A DNA stretch of 64,000 nt, from the NCBI GenBank assembly GCA_030017655.1, contig JASEIM010000008.1, forward strand, positions 22,535-86,534, in the 5' to 3' direction. The notes beneath the pieces are model-generated. The model was not told the DNA's origin, did not search any database, and saw nothing but the letters and a program-made list of their open reading frames with translations. This document shows positions 1-9,300 of the stretch, in pieces (the stretch's first letter is position 1; each line of letters begins with the position of its first letter). The stretch is from Methanobacterium sp. Lineage in GTDB: Archaea; Methanobacteriota; Methanobacteria; Methanobacteriales; Methanobacteriaceae. The translations under genes were made by a program, and so were the position numbers.

Positions 1-159
1 GTTAAATATTGGATAAAACCCAGAATATATTGTGATTAATTAAAATAATATTAATATTGAATATAAAAACAATTTGAAATCAGTTATTACAAATATAATA
101 AAGTAACATGCTTAGTTACACCCATAAACGTGAAATCAGTCACATATCAAAGAGTAAAT

Positions 160-204
160 AACAAAATTTATATATCTTAAGCAGAATAACATAGCTTTGG
201 AGGA
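160..204 (+). promoter_or_regulatory. Promoter and ribosome binding site of the 78-aa membrane protein
   Basis: A TATA-like box (TTTATATATC, about 168-177) lies about 40 bases before the ATG at 214. A good ribosome binding site (GGAGGA, about 199-204) sits in between. Spacing fits an archaeal promoter with a short leader. A TATA call in such A+T-rich DNA is tentative. Confidence 0.45.
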
Positions 205-213
205 ATTTAATAT

Positions 214-450
214 ATGATCTCAACTGTAACAACTACTACAACAACAGTGACTACTACTCAAGTTATGGCATACAGTATTATAGCAGTTATCTCATTAATA
301 GCATTTTTAGCCATCAAAGAGATTTTGAGTTCAGAAGCAGACAAAAGTGAACGAATGAAATCATTTGTTAGGGGTTCCAATATCGCAATAGTGCCATTAT
401 TGCTTGTATTTACAGCCATTGTGGCTTATAAAGTGATAACAGTAATTTAG
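214..450 (+). CDS. Small two-helix membrane protein (78 aa)
   Basis: I do not recognise a named family. After a Thr-rich N-terminus, one hydrophobic segment spans about residues 18-35. A charged linker with SEADKSER follows, and a second hydrophobic segment spans about 55-78 (IAIVPLLLVF). The GGAGGA ribosome binding site ten bases upstream supports the ATG. A second gene at 30066-30296 has the same length, topology and key segments (IK..LS, then IA.vPLLL.F..i.A.K). The two are therefore paralogues in this window. The next gene starts 14 bases after the stop, so these are probably co-transcribed. The function is unknown; a small envelope subunit or helper is possible. Confidence 0.8.
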   Translation: MISTVTTTTTTVTTTQVMAYSIIAVISLIAFLAIKEILSSEADKSERMKSFVRGSNIAIVPLLLVFTAIVAYKVITVI

Positions 451-464
451 GGAGAGTATTAGTA

Positions 465-1133
465 ATGCAACAGAATATGATTATAGGGGCTATTGTTCTT
501 ATAGCTGTAATAGTTATGGGTGTCTTTGCCCTGATAACATTTGATAATACTCAAGTTCAGGTTACTGCTGCAGGAGATCAGGCCACTAAGCTTGCTCTCT
601 ATAATAATGGAACCACATGGCTACATATGGATTTGGTAATGGAGAATGTAACCCTTAAAAATGGAACTGTAAAGACGTTCTATTCAGAACTTTACTTAAA
701 ACCTGAAAATGGAACAGTGACAATTGACTTAAGCCAGCTTGCTGGATATGGAAACGAAAAACTTCCAGCAGGAACCACCATACGAATATTAGCATGGAAA
801 GGACTTTTAAGCACAACTCCTGGAGGTACTGGTGACCTGAACCTTGAAATGCAGGGCTGGTCCAACACACAGTTACCAGGAGCAGACGATGCTAAACTGC
901 AGATATTCTTTGCAGGAATACCAATAAAACAATTACCAAAAAATATAACTGATAACCTGATATTCACTGCAGATGACATAAATAAAGTCCATCAGCTACA
1001 GGGATTCATCGATGATGAAGAAAACGAACCTATCTTCGAAGAAGAAATTCTAACAGTCGACCAGAACGGAAAAGTAACATTAACAATAGTAACAGCTCCA
1101 GAACTATGCCAGAGAATAGCGCACTTAATTTGA
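465..1133 (+). CDS. Exported or membrane-anchored hypothetical protein (222 aa)
   Basis: One N-terminal hydrophobic segment (about residues 5-26) is followed by a polar, beta-rich region with many Asn-X-Thr sequons such as NGT and NVT. The acidic stretch DDEENEPIFEEE lies near residue 185. This pattern fits an anchored protein facing the outside. A GGGAGAG ribosome binding site precedes the ATG. It sits 14 bases after the small membrane protein and ahead of another anchored protein of similar design, so the three may act together at the envelope. No catalytic motif is visible and I cannot name a family. Confidence 0.75.
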   Translation: MQQNMIIGAIVLIAVIVMGVFALITFDNTQVQVTAAGDQATKLALYNNGTTWLHMDLVMENVTLKNGTVKTFYSELYLKPENGTVTIDLSQLAGYGNEKLPAGTTIRILAWKGLLSTTPGGTGDLNLEMQGWSNTQLPGADDAKLQIFFAGIPIKQLPKNITDNLIFTADDINKVHQLQGFIDDEENEPIFEEEILTVDQNGKVTLTIVTAPELCQRIAHLI

Positions 1134-1175
1134 GTATAAATATCCTCACTTCTTTCTTTTTTTTGGTGATAATTA

Positions 1176-1781
1176 ATGGAAAATAAGATCATAATACCGA
1201 TAATAGCCGCATTTATTCTAATTTCAGCATTTACAGTTTACGAGATGGCACAGGGAAATGTAGAAGAGATCGTATTTGATAAATTAACCTACAATTACAC
1301 TTCACATATATGGATACCCCCAAACTCTGCAAAAGGAGGTTCTTTAGGTGGTTATTATAAGATACATGGTGTGGGACCTGATTTTAAATTCCAGATTAAA
1401 CTTCCTGGCGCTGAAAATGCAGAGAGCCCCCTTGATTATACAAGTGATGGATTGAATGGTACTGGAAGATTGACAAGTATAGAAGTTACCCCAAATACAA
1501 TTAAGGCGCTTATATCAGGTGATTTAAGGAAAGCAATGTTTGAAACAAAGTATTCAGGTAATTTTAATATGACATGCGCCGCCTGGACAGGAAAGGGTGC
1601 TTTTTCCAGTGAAAATGGCACAATTCCCGGTACATTCAAAATAGATGGCCCTATGACTGACTGGGAAGGAACATTCAATTTAATAAATAAAGATAGAATT
1701 ATTTTAACGATGGATTACATTTATTATCCAAATGGCCAAAAGAACAAAGCTAAAAAATTAAACGATACCATATACATGTAA
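1176..1781 (+). CDS. Membrane-anchored exported hypothetical protein (201 aa)
   Basis: An N-terminal hydrophobic segment (about residues 4-24) could be an uncleaved signal anchor. The rest is polar and rich in Gly, Asn and aromatic residues, with several N-X-S/T sequons (NYT, NGT, NMT, NDT), as expected of an outward-facing archaeal protein. The ribosome binding site GGTGAT lies seven bases before the ATG. It follows the 222-aa exported protein on the same strand and is probably in the same operon. No known motif was recognised. Confidence 0.75.
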   Translation: MENKIIIPIIAAFILISAFTVYEMAQGNVEEIVFDKLTYNYTSHIWIPPNSAKGGSLGGYYKIHGVGPDFKFQIKLPGAENAESPLDYTSDGLNGTGRLTSIEVTPNTIKALISGDLRKAMFETKYSGNFNMTCAAWTGKGAFSSENGTIPGTFKIDGPMTDWEGTFNLINKDRIILTMDYIYYPNGQKNKAKKLNDTIYM

Positions 1782-1789
1782 AAAAAATT

Positions 1790-1807
1790 GAGACCAATTA
1801 TGGTCTT
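1790..1807 (+). other. Short hairpin just upstream of the TPR-protease gene
   Basis: AGACCA (1791-1796) pairs with TGGTCT (1801-1806) across a four-base loop. It lies between two genes and just before the ribosome binding site AAGGTG at 1809-1814. On the minus strand it is followed by a T tract, so it could stop transcripts from the other side. On the plus strand it could affect translation of the next gene. It is a small stem and could be chance. Confidence 0.35.
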
Positions 1808-1823
1808 GAAGGTGTAAATATCC

Positions 1824-3332
1824 ATGGATAAAACAGGAACTCAAATATCTGAATCCCAAAAGCAGTATTCAACTGATATTTCCAGGCGAAATGGTGATGA
1901 CCTGCTTGAAATTGGGAATAACTATCTTGAATCAGATAAGGTTATTGATGCAGCCAGATATTATGAAAATGCTTTAAAAATATATAATATAGATAAAGAC
2001 TTAATTGGGGAAGGTTACGCATTATTAGGACTTGCCATTATCCATGAAAAACTTGGCATACATGAAAAAGCAGTTGAATATTATAAACTATCTCTCAAAA
2101 AATTCAGGGTATCTAAAGATAGTGAAAAAGCAAAAAAAGTGTCTAAACTTCTTGCAAATCTTCTATTAATTATAGGTGATGGAAAAGCAGAGGCAGATGA
2201 TTATGATAAAGCAAGAAAATACTATAAAGAATCAGTTAAGTACTATGAAAGATCTGGTGACTTTTTAGGGGAAGGTTATGCTCTTACAGGGCTTGGAACA
2301 ATTTATGAAAAGTTTAATGACTTTGCTGAATCAAGGACGCATTATGAAAAAGCCCTGAATAAATTCAAAAAAGCTAAAGACTATGAAAGAGCAGGGATCG
2401 TTTCAAAACTTATTGCCAGTACTTATGAAGCCCATGAAGCCCTGGAAGATGCTTTAATTGATTATAGTAGATCCCTCGAATTATTCAAAAAAATTAGAGA
2501 TATTGACAGGGAAACAGAAATACAAAAATCCATCAGTTCCATTAAAGATAAGCGATCCATTGTAAGAATAAATAAGAAACAGATAGTGTTTCTATCTTTT
2601 TATTTAATTCTAATCTGCATTGCTGAACTTGTTACAACATATAACAGCATGGAAGCGGGTCTCATTATTCATGTGTCAGTACTTGTAATGCTTTTAATCC
2701 ATGGAGCACTGGAAATGGAAAGATCTTATAATTTTTCTTATTTATTATTATCAATGATGGCTGTGCCCATGATCAGGATAGTTGGACTAACAATACCCAT
2801 TATGCATACCCCGGCTCTCTACTGGTTCCCCATAATTTCAATTCCCCTTTTTGCAGCTACATTTACCATAGCAAGGATTCAAAAAATAAGCAGACGGAAT
2901 CTGGGTTTAACATTTGGTAATATTCCCGTCCAGCTGGGTATTGCGCTTAGTGGGCTATTTCTTGGGTTTATAGAATACCAGATCTTGCAACCAAAACCAC
3001 TTATATCCGTTTTCAGTATTGAATCCGTTTTGGTTGCAGGTTTTATATTGTTAATTTCAACAGGGTTAGCAGAGGAACTATTATTCAGGGGAATAATCCA
3101 GAAGAATGCCGAAAATGTTTTTGGTAATTTATTTGGATTATTATACTCGTCATTGTTGTTTACATTCATGCACATTGGCTGGAATTCTGTTTATGACTGG
3201 ATATTTGTATTCTGTGTCGCTATGTTCTATGGATATGTATTCCAGAGGACAAGGAGTTTATTTGGAGTAACCCTATCTCACGGAATTTCCAATTCTGTAT
3301 TGTTTCTTATAATGCCCTTTTTCGTGTTTTAA
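1824..3332 (+). CDS. TPR-repeat protein fused to a CPBP (CAAX-like) intramembrane protease
   Basis: The N-terminal half (about residues 20-245) holds around five tetratricopeptide repeats, recognisable by repeats such as G.GYAL.GL..I.EK and A..YYe.al. The C-terminal half is a multi-helix membrane domain. It carries the three motifs of the CPBP/Abi family of glutamic-type intramembrane proteases: EELLFR (E417, E418, R422), F..MH (H450) and HGISN (H486, N490). All expected catalytic residues are present. The family includes CAAX-prenyl proteases and bacteriocin-immunity proteins. The TPR half is cytoplasmic and probably recruits a partner or substrate. GGTGTAAATATCC precedes the ATG. The substrate is unknown. 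Confidence 0.85.
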   Translation: MDKTGTQISESQKQYSTDISRRNGDDLLEIGNNYLESDKVIDAARYYENALKIYNIDKDLIGEGYALLGLAIIHEKLGIHEKAVEYYKLSLKKFRVSKDSEKAKKVSKLLANLLLIIGDGKAEADDYDKARKYYKESVKYYERSGDFLGEGYALTGLGTIYEKFNDFAESRTHYEKALNKFKKAKDYERAGIVSKLIASTYEAHEALEDALIDYSRSLELFKKIRDIDRETEIQKSISSIKDKRSIVRINKKQIVFLSFYLILICIAELVTTYNSMEAGLIIHVSVLVMLLIHGALEMERSYNFSYLLLSMMAVPMIRIVGLTIPIMHTPALYWFPIISIPLFAATFTIARIQKISRRNLGLTFGNIPVQLGIALSGLFLGFIEYQILQPKPLISVFSIESVLVAGFILLISTGLAEELLFRGIIQKNAENVFGNLFGLLYSSLLFTFMHIGWNSVYDWIFVFCVAMFYGYVFQRTRSLFGVTLSHGISNSVLFLIMPFFVF

Positions 3333-3607
3333 TCAATATCATAAATAAAAGAGCATCAAATAAGAAATAAAACTACTTAAACCATTAATGTGAAGATTTA
3401 CTGTTTAATTATGTATATACATTCAGTTTATCTAAAAAAAATTTGAATTATTTAACAGAGATTTGCAAATAAACATCTATCTTGAATATTAAATAGATAA
3501 AAAACAAAAATGTTTATAAACTAGTCTATTAAACAAAAATTAGGTATAAAAATAGATGAATCATAATTATAAATCCTCAATTAATAAAAAATCAATCTGG
3601 TAATACA

Positions 3608-4594
3608 ATGACCACAATAACAGCCATACTGCCTGCATATAATGAAGAATTAAGTATCGGTAGCATGGTAATTGCTTGTAAAAAATATGTAGACAGAGTA
3701 CTGGTTATTGATGACGGAAGTATTGATAATACTGTTGAAATAGCTCAACTTGCAGGAGCTGAGGTAATAGTCCAGGAGACTAATAAAGGTAAAGGTGCAG
3801 CATTAAAAACTGGCTTTAAATCTGCTAAAGACTCAGATATAATAGTAACACTGGATTCTGATGGTCAGCATAATCCCGGAGATATACCAAAAATTGTAGC
3901 TCCCATTATCAATGGAGAAGCAGACATTGTAAATGGAAGCCGTTATATAAATGGAAACGGCAAAAACACACCTACATATAGACGTGTGGGTCAAAAAGTG
4001 CTTGACAAAGCAACAAACTTAAACAGCAATCTTAACATCACAGACAGCCAGAGTGGATTCCGGGCATTTGCGAGACATACTTTTCCTGTTTTCAGGTTCA
4101 AATCCACTGATTTCAGTATTGAAAGTGAAATGCTGGTTGATGCCGCAAATGCAGGTTTAAATATAAAAGAAGTGGAAATAGGAGTTCGTTATGATGTTGA
4201 TGGCTCCACAAAAAACCCAATAACCCACGGCCTTGGAGTTTTAATGAAAATATTAAACGATATTGAATATAGAAGACCTTTATTTTATTTTACTATACCT
4301 GGAGCCGTGATTTGTGTAATGGGGATCACTTTAGGACTTATGTTCTTTGGAGATTATATATATGGCGGAAGTACAACACTTATACCTACGGTTCTTGCAA
4401 TACTACTTACTTTAGGCGGTAGCTTTTTGGCTTTAACAGGTATGATTTTACATTCCATGTCTCGAATGATTAACAATTTTATCCCCAATTATAACCGGTC
4501 CTCTGATATTCATACTCCTAAAGCCGACGAACATTATATTAAACCCGAAAGCGTGCAAGATTCACTAAAAGCTAAAGAAAATAAACCTTTTTAG
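3608..4594 (+). CDS. Family 2 glycosyltransferase with C-terminal membrane helices (copy 1)
   Basis: The GT-A fold is clear. Nucleotide-binding residues start at AILPAYNEE (residues 5-13), VIDDGS follows near 35-40, the metal-binding DSDGQH is near 87-92 and SQSGFRAF lies near 143-150. Two hydrophobic helices follow at about residues 223-245 and 255-280, as in polyprenyl-phosphate (dolichyl-phosphate) sugar transferases. The likely role is to move a sugar from a nucleotide donor to a lipid carrier at the inner face of the membrane for surface glycans or N-glycosylation. The sugar cannot be told. A close paralogue lies at 33125-34060 and part of the two genes is nearly identical DNA. GGTAAT lies just before the ATG. 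Confidence 0.88.
   Translation: MTTITAILPAYNEELSIGSMVIACKKYVDRVLVIDDGSIDNTVEIAQLAGAEVIVQETNKGKGAALKTGFKSAKDSDIIVTLDSDGQHNPGDIPKIVAPIINGEADIVNGSRYINGNGKNTPTYRRVGQKVLDKATNLNSNLNITDSQSGFRAFARHTFPVFRFKSTDFSIESEMLVDAANAGLNIKEVEIGVRYDVDGSTKNPITHGLGVLMKILNDIEYRRPLFYFTIPGAVICVMGITLGLMFFGDYIYGGSTTLIPTVLAILLTLGGSFLALTGMILHSMSRMINNFIPNYNRSSDIHTPKADEHYIKPESVQDSLKAKENKPF
4108..4215 (+). repeat. Near-identical DNA tract shared with the second GT2 gene (copy 1)
   Basis: These 108 bases match 33625-33732 with a single mismatch (4135 G versus T); 4136-4215 is identical over 80 bases. The flanking parts of the two genes show many silent differences. The tract codes for the segment from the FSIESEM to the DGSTKN motif. 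The pattern points to recent gene conversion between the copies. Confidence 0.85.
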
Positions 4595-5125
4595 CAGAGA
4601 AATAATCTTATTCTATTTCATTATTCTAATGATATCTTAAACCCTTTAGATAAATCTTAACAGCATTAACTTTTAAATTAATTATGGCCTTTAAAGTATA
4701 ATTATTTAATAAAAACTATGCTTAACCTCAAAATCTTAGATAATTGTTTTTAAATTTAATTAATTCATCACAATAAAAAGATCATACCTGTTTTAGATAA
4801 AAGCTAATTTTAATTATTTAGTTATTTAATTCATTATAATAAGTTTATTCAAATTTCACACATAAATAATAGCGTTTATTCTATTATATATTTCTATTAT
4901 TTAATTATAAGTCTATTTGTTCACAATAAAAATTTTAAATATTGAAAAAACATTGATTTATTTCTTTAAGGAATGAATTTAGATTATTAATATTTTAATT
5001 GTTATTATTTAATCTTAAATATATCATAATTGTATATTTCTGTGAATAACGTCACAAATTTCACCACAAAGTTAATATGACTCCTTAATCAACTAGTATG
5101 TAGAAACTAACGTTTCAAAAAAAAT
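4595..5125. other. Non-coding A+T-rich spacer before the surface protein gene
   Basis: About 530 bases between the GT2 gene and the beta-helix surface protein. I see no open frame with a ribosome binding site, no tRNA-like fold and no strong hairpin. It presumably carries the promoter of the surface protein. Confidence 0.5.
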
Positions 5126-5159
5126 TTTGTATATAAAAACTGTAAAGGGAGGTGAAAAA

Positions 5160-7412
5160 GTGCAAAAAAATATACAAAAAAAGTTACTGATGATTATAGC
5201 AATTCTCATTTTATCATTAGCAATTAGCGGAGCTGTTTCAGCAGAAGATGGAACCGAAAACAATCTAACAGAAAATGATACCCTGAACCAAACATTACCT
5301 GATCCTCGTATTGAACATAATGGAGTTATTGGGCCAACAGTTTATGCAACTATCCAGGATGCAATCAATGCTGCCCAGTCGGGCGATACCATATGGTTAG
5401 AAGACGGTGCAACATTTACTACTGGTCAAGTTTGGAGACCAGCTATAGTTCATGTAACTAAAAACTTATCCTTTAGAGTATTTAATGATGGTACGGCCAC
5501 CATCAGTGGTACTAACACACGGCGTGCAATATATGTTGATTCAGGAGTTACAGCAAACTTTTATAACATAACCATAACTCAAGGACGCAGCTTAAATCCT
5601 TTACTTTATGATGGTGCTGGTATCTTCAATAATGGAGGTACAGTTAATCTTTATAATTGTATTTTAGACAATAATGATGGTTTATGGAGGGGTGGAGGTA
5701 TATACAACAACCATGGAACTGTTAGAATTGAAAATACTATAATAAGAAATAACAATGTACCAGTTAGTGGTGGTGCCATATACAACAACCAGGGAACTGT
5801 AAATATTGTTAGTTCTACAATTACTGGTAATTCTGCCAGAAATGGTGGAGGTATCTACAATAATGATGGAACTGTCACCATTGAGAACTCAAATTTAAAC
5901 AGCAATTCGGTTTCTGGAACAGGAACCAACAATGGCGGAGCCGTATACAATGATAACGGAGATCTTTTTATATACGGAAGCAACATCTTGAATAATGCTG
6001 CAAGCAATGAAGGAGGAGCAGTTTACGCTACAACAGGGACAACTAACACAATCCAATATAACAGAATTATTGGAAACAGTGATAGAGTACTGTATCGAGA
6101 AGGATTATCTAATATAGACGCCCGATTCAACTGGTGGGGTTCTAATACAGGCCCTACTAGTGGCATGTACCGTAATGCAAATGTTAGCCCTTATATAAGA
6201 CTCACCATTAACCCTGTAGGACCAACTAACCTAATAAACACAGGAACCTACCTGATAACAGCAGAACTGTTCCGTGACTCTTCAGGAGGAGATCATAGTG
6301 GTGCTGCTTATCATGTGCCGGATGGACCGATAAGCTTTTCAATACTTCCTACAGTCTGGGGATCACTATCAAATGTGGATACAGTAATGACTAATGCCCA
6401 TGCATATGCTACATTTAATGCTAACAGCGGGGCAAGACCTACCAATCCAGTAGTAGTACAGGCTTTAGTTGATAATGTTGCTGTAACTACAGCTTTTAAC
6501 ATACTTCCAGCAGCAGATATAGCCATAGCTAAAGAATTCAGGACCGATTACCAGAATTCCACAAGCACCACAACTACAGCCAATTACCATACTCCAATAT
6601 GGGTTATGATTCATGTGACCAATAATGGTCCAGATTCAGTTGCAGATCTTCAGATAACCGATATTCTTCCAGCAGGTCTAACCTACCAGAATGTATATCA
6701 TATCTCACACGATAATGGAACAACCTGGACTGGGACAGATATTTTCAATTCAGGTATTTGGACTATAGGTGACATGTCTAATGGAGCTGATTACTGGCTT
6801 GCTATACTTGCACAGGTCGATGGGCATAATGAGACCATTGAAAATGTTGCCAATAAAACACAGACTACATTTGACCATAATAGTACAAATGATGAGGGAA
6901 GAGCAACCTTAAATATTCCTCCAGCAGCAGATGTGTTTGTTAATACTACTCCAAGTAAAACCAAACTCACTGTTGGCGAAACAATGGTTGTAAGAGTTAA
7001 AGTTGGTAACAATGGACCTGATTCAGCTCAAAATGTAGTAGTAACCTACAAGATACCAGCAGGTATGGAGTTTGTCAGTTTAACTCATGAAGCAGGCTAT
7101 CCTGCACCTACATATGACTCTGCAACCCGTACTGTAACCTGGAACCTCGGTGACCTTGGAGTTATCGATCCTTGGATGGATATTACACTAAGAGCTGTTG
7201 GTGCTGGTACTACAAGCAGTGATGCAAGTGTAATTTCAGATACTTATGATCCGGTTCCCTCAAACAATGTAGAAGCTGTTACCATAACTGTAGAACAGGC
7301 AAAAGCTAACGCTGCAACTGTGCCAATGCAACCAACAGGAATACCATTAGCAGGACTTGTATTAGCTGTACTTATGTTATCCGCAGGATTGTTTATGCAA
7401 AAAAGAAAATAA
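5160..7412 (+). CDS. Large cell-surface protein: signal peptide, parallel beta-helix repeats, two DUF11-type domains, C-terminal anchor
   Basis: I chose the GTG at 5160 because GGAGGTGA (5148-5155) sits five bases before it. The upstream ATG at 5127 would put this site inside the gene. The product then has a clean signal peptide (basic start, hydrophobic core, cut near AVSA-EDG). Residues about 60-320 are right-handed beta-helix repeats of the GGGIYNN.GTV.I.NS type, often found in methanogen adhesin-like proteins. Two DUF11-like beta-sandwich repeats follow near 455-575 and 590-705, each containing NNGPDSv/a. A C-terminal helix (IPLAGLVLAVLMLSAGLFM) and a basic tail anchor it. It is probably an adhesin or wall-associated protein; the ligand is unknown. 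Confidence 0.9.
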   Translation: MQKNIQKKLLMIIAILILSLAISGAVSAEDGTENNLTENDTLNQTLPDPRIEHNGVIGPTVYATIQDAINAAQSGDTIWLEDGATFTTGQVWRPAIVHVTKNLSFRVFNDGTATISGTNTRRAIYVDSGVTANFYNITITQGRSLNPLLYDGAGIFNNGGTVNLYNCILDNNDGLWRGGGIYNNHGTVRIENTIIRNNNVPVSGGAIYNNQGTVNIVSSTITGNSARNGGGIYNNDGTVTIENSNLNSNSVSGTGTNNGGAVYNDNGDLFIYGSNILNNAASNEGGAVYATTGTTNTIQYNRIIGNSDRVLYREGLSNIDARFNWWGSNTGPTSGMYRNANVSPYIRLTINPVGPTNLINTGTYLITAELFRDSSGGDHSGAAYHVPDGPISFSILPTVWGSLSNVDTVMTNAHAYATFNANSGARPTNPVVVQALVDNVAVTTAFNILPAADIAIAKEFRTDYQNSTSTTTTANYHTPIWVMIHVTNNGPDSVADLQITDILPAGLTYQNVYHISHDNGTTWTGTDIFNSGIWTIGDMSNGADYWLAILAQVDGHNETIENVANKTQTTFDHNSTNDEGRATLNIPPAADVFVNTTPSKTKLTVGETMVVRVKVGNNGPDSAQNVVVTYKIPAGMEFVSLTHEAGYPAPTYDSATRTVTWNLGDLGVIDPWMDITLRAVGAGTTSSDASVISDTYDPVPSNNVEAVTITVEQAKANAATVPMQPTGIPLAGLVLAVLMLSAGLFMQKRK

Positions 7413-7415
7413 TTT

Positions 7416-7445
7416 GGGATTAAAAATCCCCTTCTTTTGATTTTT
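7416..7445 (+). terminator. Terminator after the surface protein gene
   Basis: GGGATT (7416-7421) pairs with AATCCC (7425-7430) over a three-base loop, five bases after the stop codon. A T-rich run follows. Confidence 0.55.
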
Positions 7446-7596
7446 AAATCAGCTTATTTTATAATATAAAAATAGATATTTTCAGTTTAACGATAATTTT
7501 TATTATTAATAGAATTAAAGACCGTTGAACGGGAAAAGTTAAATAAAATATTAAACAAGTAATTTTATTCTATTTAAAACCAGGCAGGTATAAAAT

Positions 7597-8508
7597 ATGG
7601 ACTTTCGAATATTTATTCTAAGCTCGGGGAAATACAGCTCTCGAATCATAAATAATATGGCTAAAATGGGTTTTGGAGAGAATATTGTAGGAATACATGA
7701 AGTGGATGAAGATCTGCCTGAATTCATAGATAATATTGAAGAACACATACCTGAAAATCTTCCTGAGGCAGATTTAATAATCTCAATAGGACTATATGGG
7801 GATATTAATATGATAATTCCTGCTGTTGCAAGAAAAACAGGAGTAAAGTCAATTATTGTCCCTATTCATGACCCTAAACAGATCCCATATGGTCTGCAAA
7901 GGGAAATTGAAGAGGAAGTAGGAGACAAAAAGATTATCTTTCCCAAACCATTCTGCACCCTTAAACCAGTGGATGATAAGTATATTGATGCCTTTGCAGA
8001 GGTACTGGGAAAACCTGAAGTTGAAATTGAATCTGATAACCTTATTAAAAGCATTGAAGTTAAAAGAAGCGCCCCATGCGGTTCAACTTTTTTTGTAGCT
8101 GAAAAACTGATAAATACACCTGTAGATGGAGCTGAATTTGATGCTGGAATTCTTTATCATAATTATCCCTGTTTAGCCTCCATGGGTGTTGATAATCAAA
8201 TAGGCGATACTTTGATGCATATTGCGGGTTATAAAATTAAAGAGGCTGTTAAAAAAGAGCTTGGTTTTGCTGCAAAATCTGCAGTGGTAGATGAGGAAAT
8301 CTGTCAGGGTGGGGAAAACTGTGATTATATATGCAGGGATGTTTGTCCCACACTTAAAATAGGTGATAAAACCATAATCATAAAAGAAACAGGGAAAGTA
8401 AAAATCAATCCAGAAACCTGCGGATACTGTGAAATATGTGTCCAGAAATGTCCATTTAAAGCTATTGAGATTAAGGATAATATTAAATTAAACTATGATA
8501 ATAAATAA
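7597..8508 (+). CDS. DUF166 family protein with a C-terminal ferredoxin-like domain
   Basis: The N-terminal 200 residues match the archaeal DUF166 family as I remember it. This includes the start FRIFILSSGKYSSRII, the IIVPIHDP segment and RSAPCGSTFF (near residue 150). The C-terminus carries CxxCxxCxxxCP (CGYCEICVQKCP), a classic [4Fe-4S] motif. An extended set before it (C-x5-C-x3-C-x3-CP) could hold a second cluster. No reaction is firmly known to me for this family. An older suggestion links it to thymidylate synthesis, but I cannot support that here. It precedes the cobalamin methyltransferase by 25 bases on the same strand, so the two may share an operon. Confidence 0.72.
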   Translation: MDFRIFILSSGKYSSRIINNMAKMGFGENIVGIHEVDEDLPEFIDNIEEHIPENLPEADLIISIGLYGDINMIIPAVARKTGVKSIIVPIHDPKQIPYGLQREIEEEVGDKKIIFPKPFCTLKPVDDKYIDAFAEVLGKPEVEIESDNLIKSIEVKRSAPCGSTFFVAEKLINTPVDGAEFDAGILYHNYPCLASMGVDNQIGDTLMHIAGYKIKEAVKKELGFAAKSAVVDEEICQGGENCDYICRDVCPTLKIGDKTIIIKETGKVKINPETCGYCEICVQKCPFKAIEIKDNIKLNYDNK

Positions 8509-8533
8509 GTAATATGGCAACAAAGTGAATAAA

Positions 8534-9295
8534 ATGAAAGGAAAAGTGGTATTTATAGGGGCAGGGCCCGGCGACCCTGAACTTCTAACAATTAAAGGTC
8601 AAAAAGCAATAAAAAACGCTGATATAATTATTTATGCAGGTTCACTTGTAAACAAAGAAATATTAAACTATGCAAAAGAGAATGCAGAAATATATAACAG
8701 CGCATCCATGGATCTGAATCAGATATTAGAATTAATGAATAAAGGAACAGCGAAAGGCAAAATGATTGCCAGGGTTCATACTGGAGATCCATCTATATAC
8801 GGAGCAATAGGAGAGCAGATCGAATTTCTAAGAAAAAAGGAAATAAAATTTGAAATAATTCCAGGTGTGAGCTCCCTGTTTGGAGCTGCAGCAGCACTTG
8901 AATCTGAATTAACACTTCCTGAAGTATCACAAACAGTGATAATAACAAGACCAGAGGGAAGAACTCCCAAACCCCAAAAGGAAGCTATAAGTGCACTTGC
9001 AGAACATAATGCCACAATGTGCATCTTTTTAGGTATTCAGATGATAGATAAAGTAGTAGCAGATCTTTTAAGCCATTACAAGCCTGAAACTCCTGTTGCT
9101 GTTGTGAAGAAAGCTTCATGGAATGACCAGAAGATTATCAGAGGTTCACTGGAAAACATTGCAGCCAGAGTTAAAGAAGCAGAGATAGAAAAAACAGCCC
9201 TTATTATTGTGGGTAAAGTGCTTGATCCCGGAATTATTACTCCCTCAAAGCTTTATGACCCTGAATTTACTCATGAATACAGAAAAAAGGAGTAA
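8534..9295 (+). CDS. cbiF: Cobalt-precorrin-4 C11-methyltransferase (CbiF/CobM)
   Basis: This SAM-dependent tetrapyrrole methylase adds the C-11 methyl group to cobalt-precorrin-4 in the anaerobic cobalamin pathway. The sequence shows the family N-terminal loop FIGAGPGDPELLT, the HTGDPSIYGAIGEQ segment (residues about 82-95) and PGVSSLFGAAAAL. Length (253 aa) is normal. The ATG at 8534 is preferred; the GTG at 8525 is part of the ribosome binding site AGTGA. Methanogens need corrinoids for the Mtr methyltransferase. The gene is followed four bases later by rfbD, so a cofactor gene and a sugar operon are adjacent, perhaps co-transcribed. Confidence 0.9.
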   Translation: MKGKVVFIGAGPGDPELLTIKGQKAIKNADIIIYAGSLVNKEILNYAKENAEIYNSASMDLNQILELMNKGTAKGKMIARVHTGDPSIYGAIGEQIEFLRKKEIKFEIIPGVSSLFGAAAALESELTLPEVSQTVIITRPEGRTPKPQKEAISALAEHNATMCIFLGIQMIDKVVADLLSHYKPETPVAVVKKASWNDQKIIRGSLENIAARVKEAEIEKTALIIVGKVLDPGIITPSKLYDPEFTHEYRKKE

Positions 9296-9300
9296 AGAAG

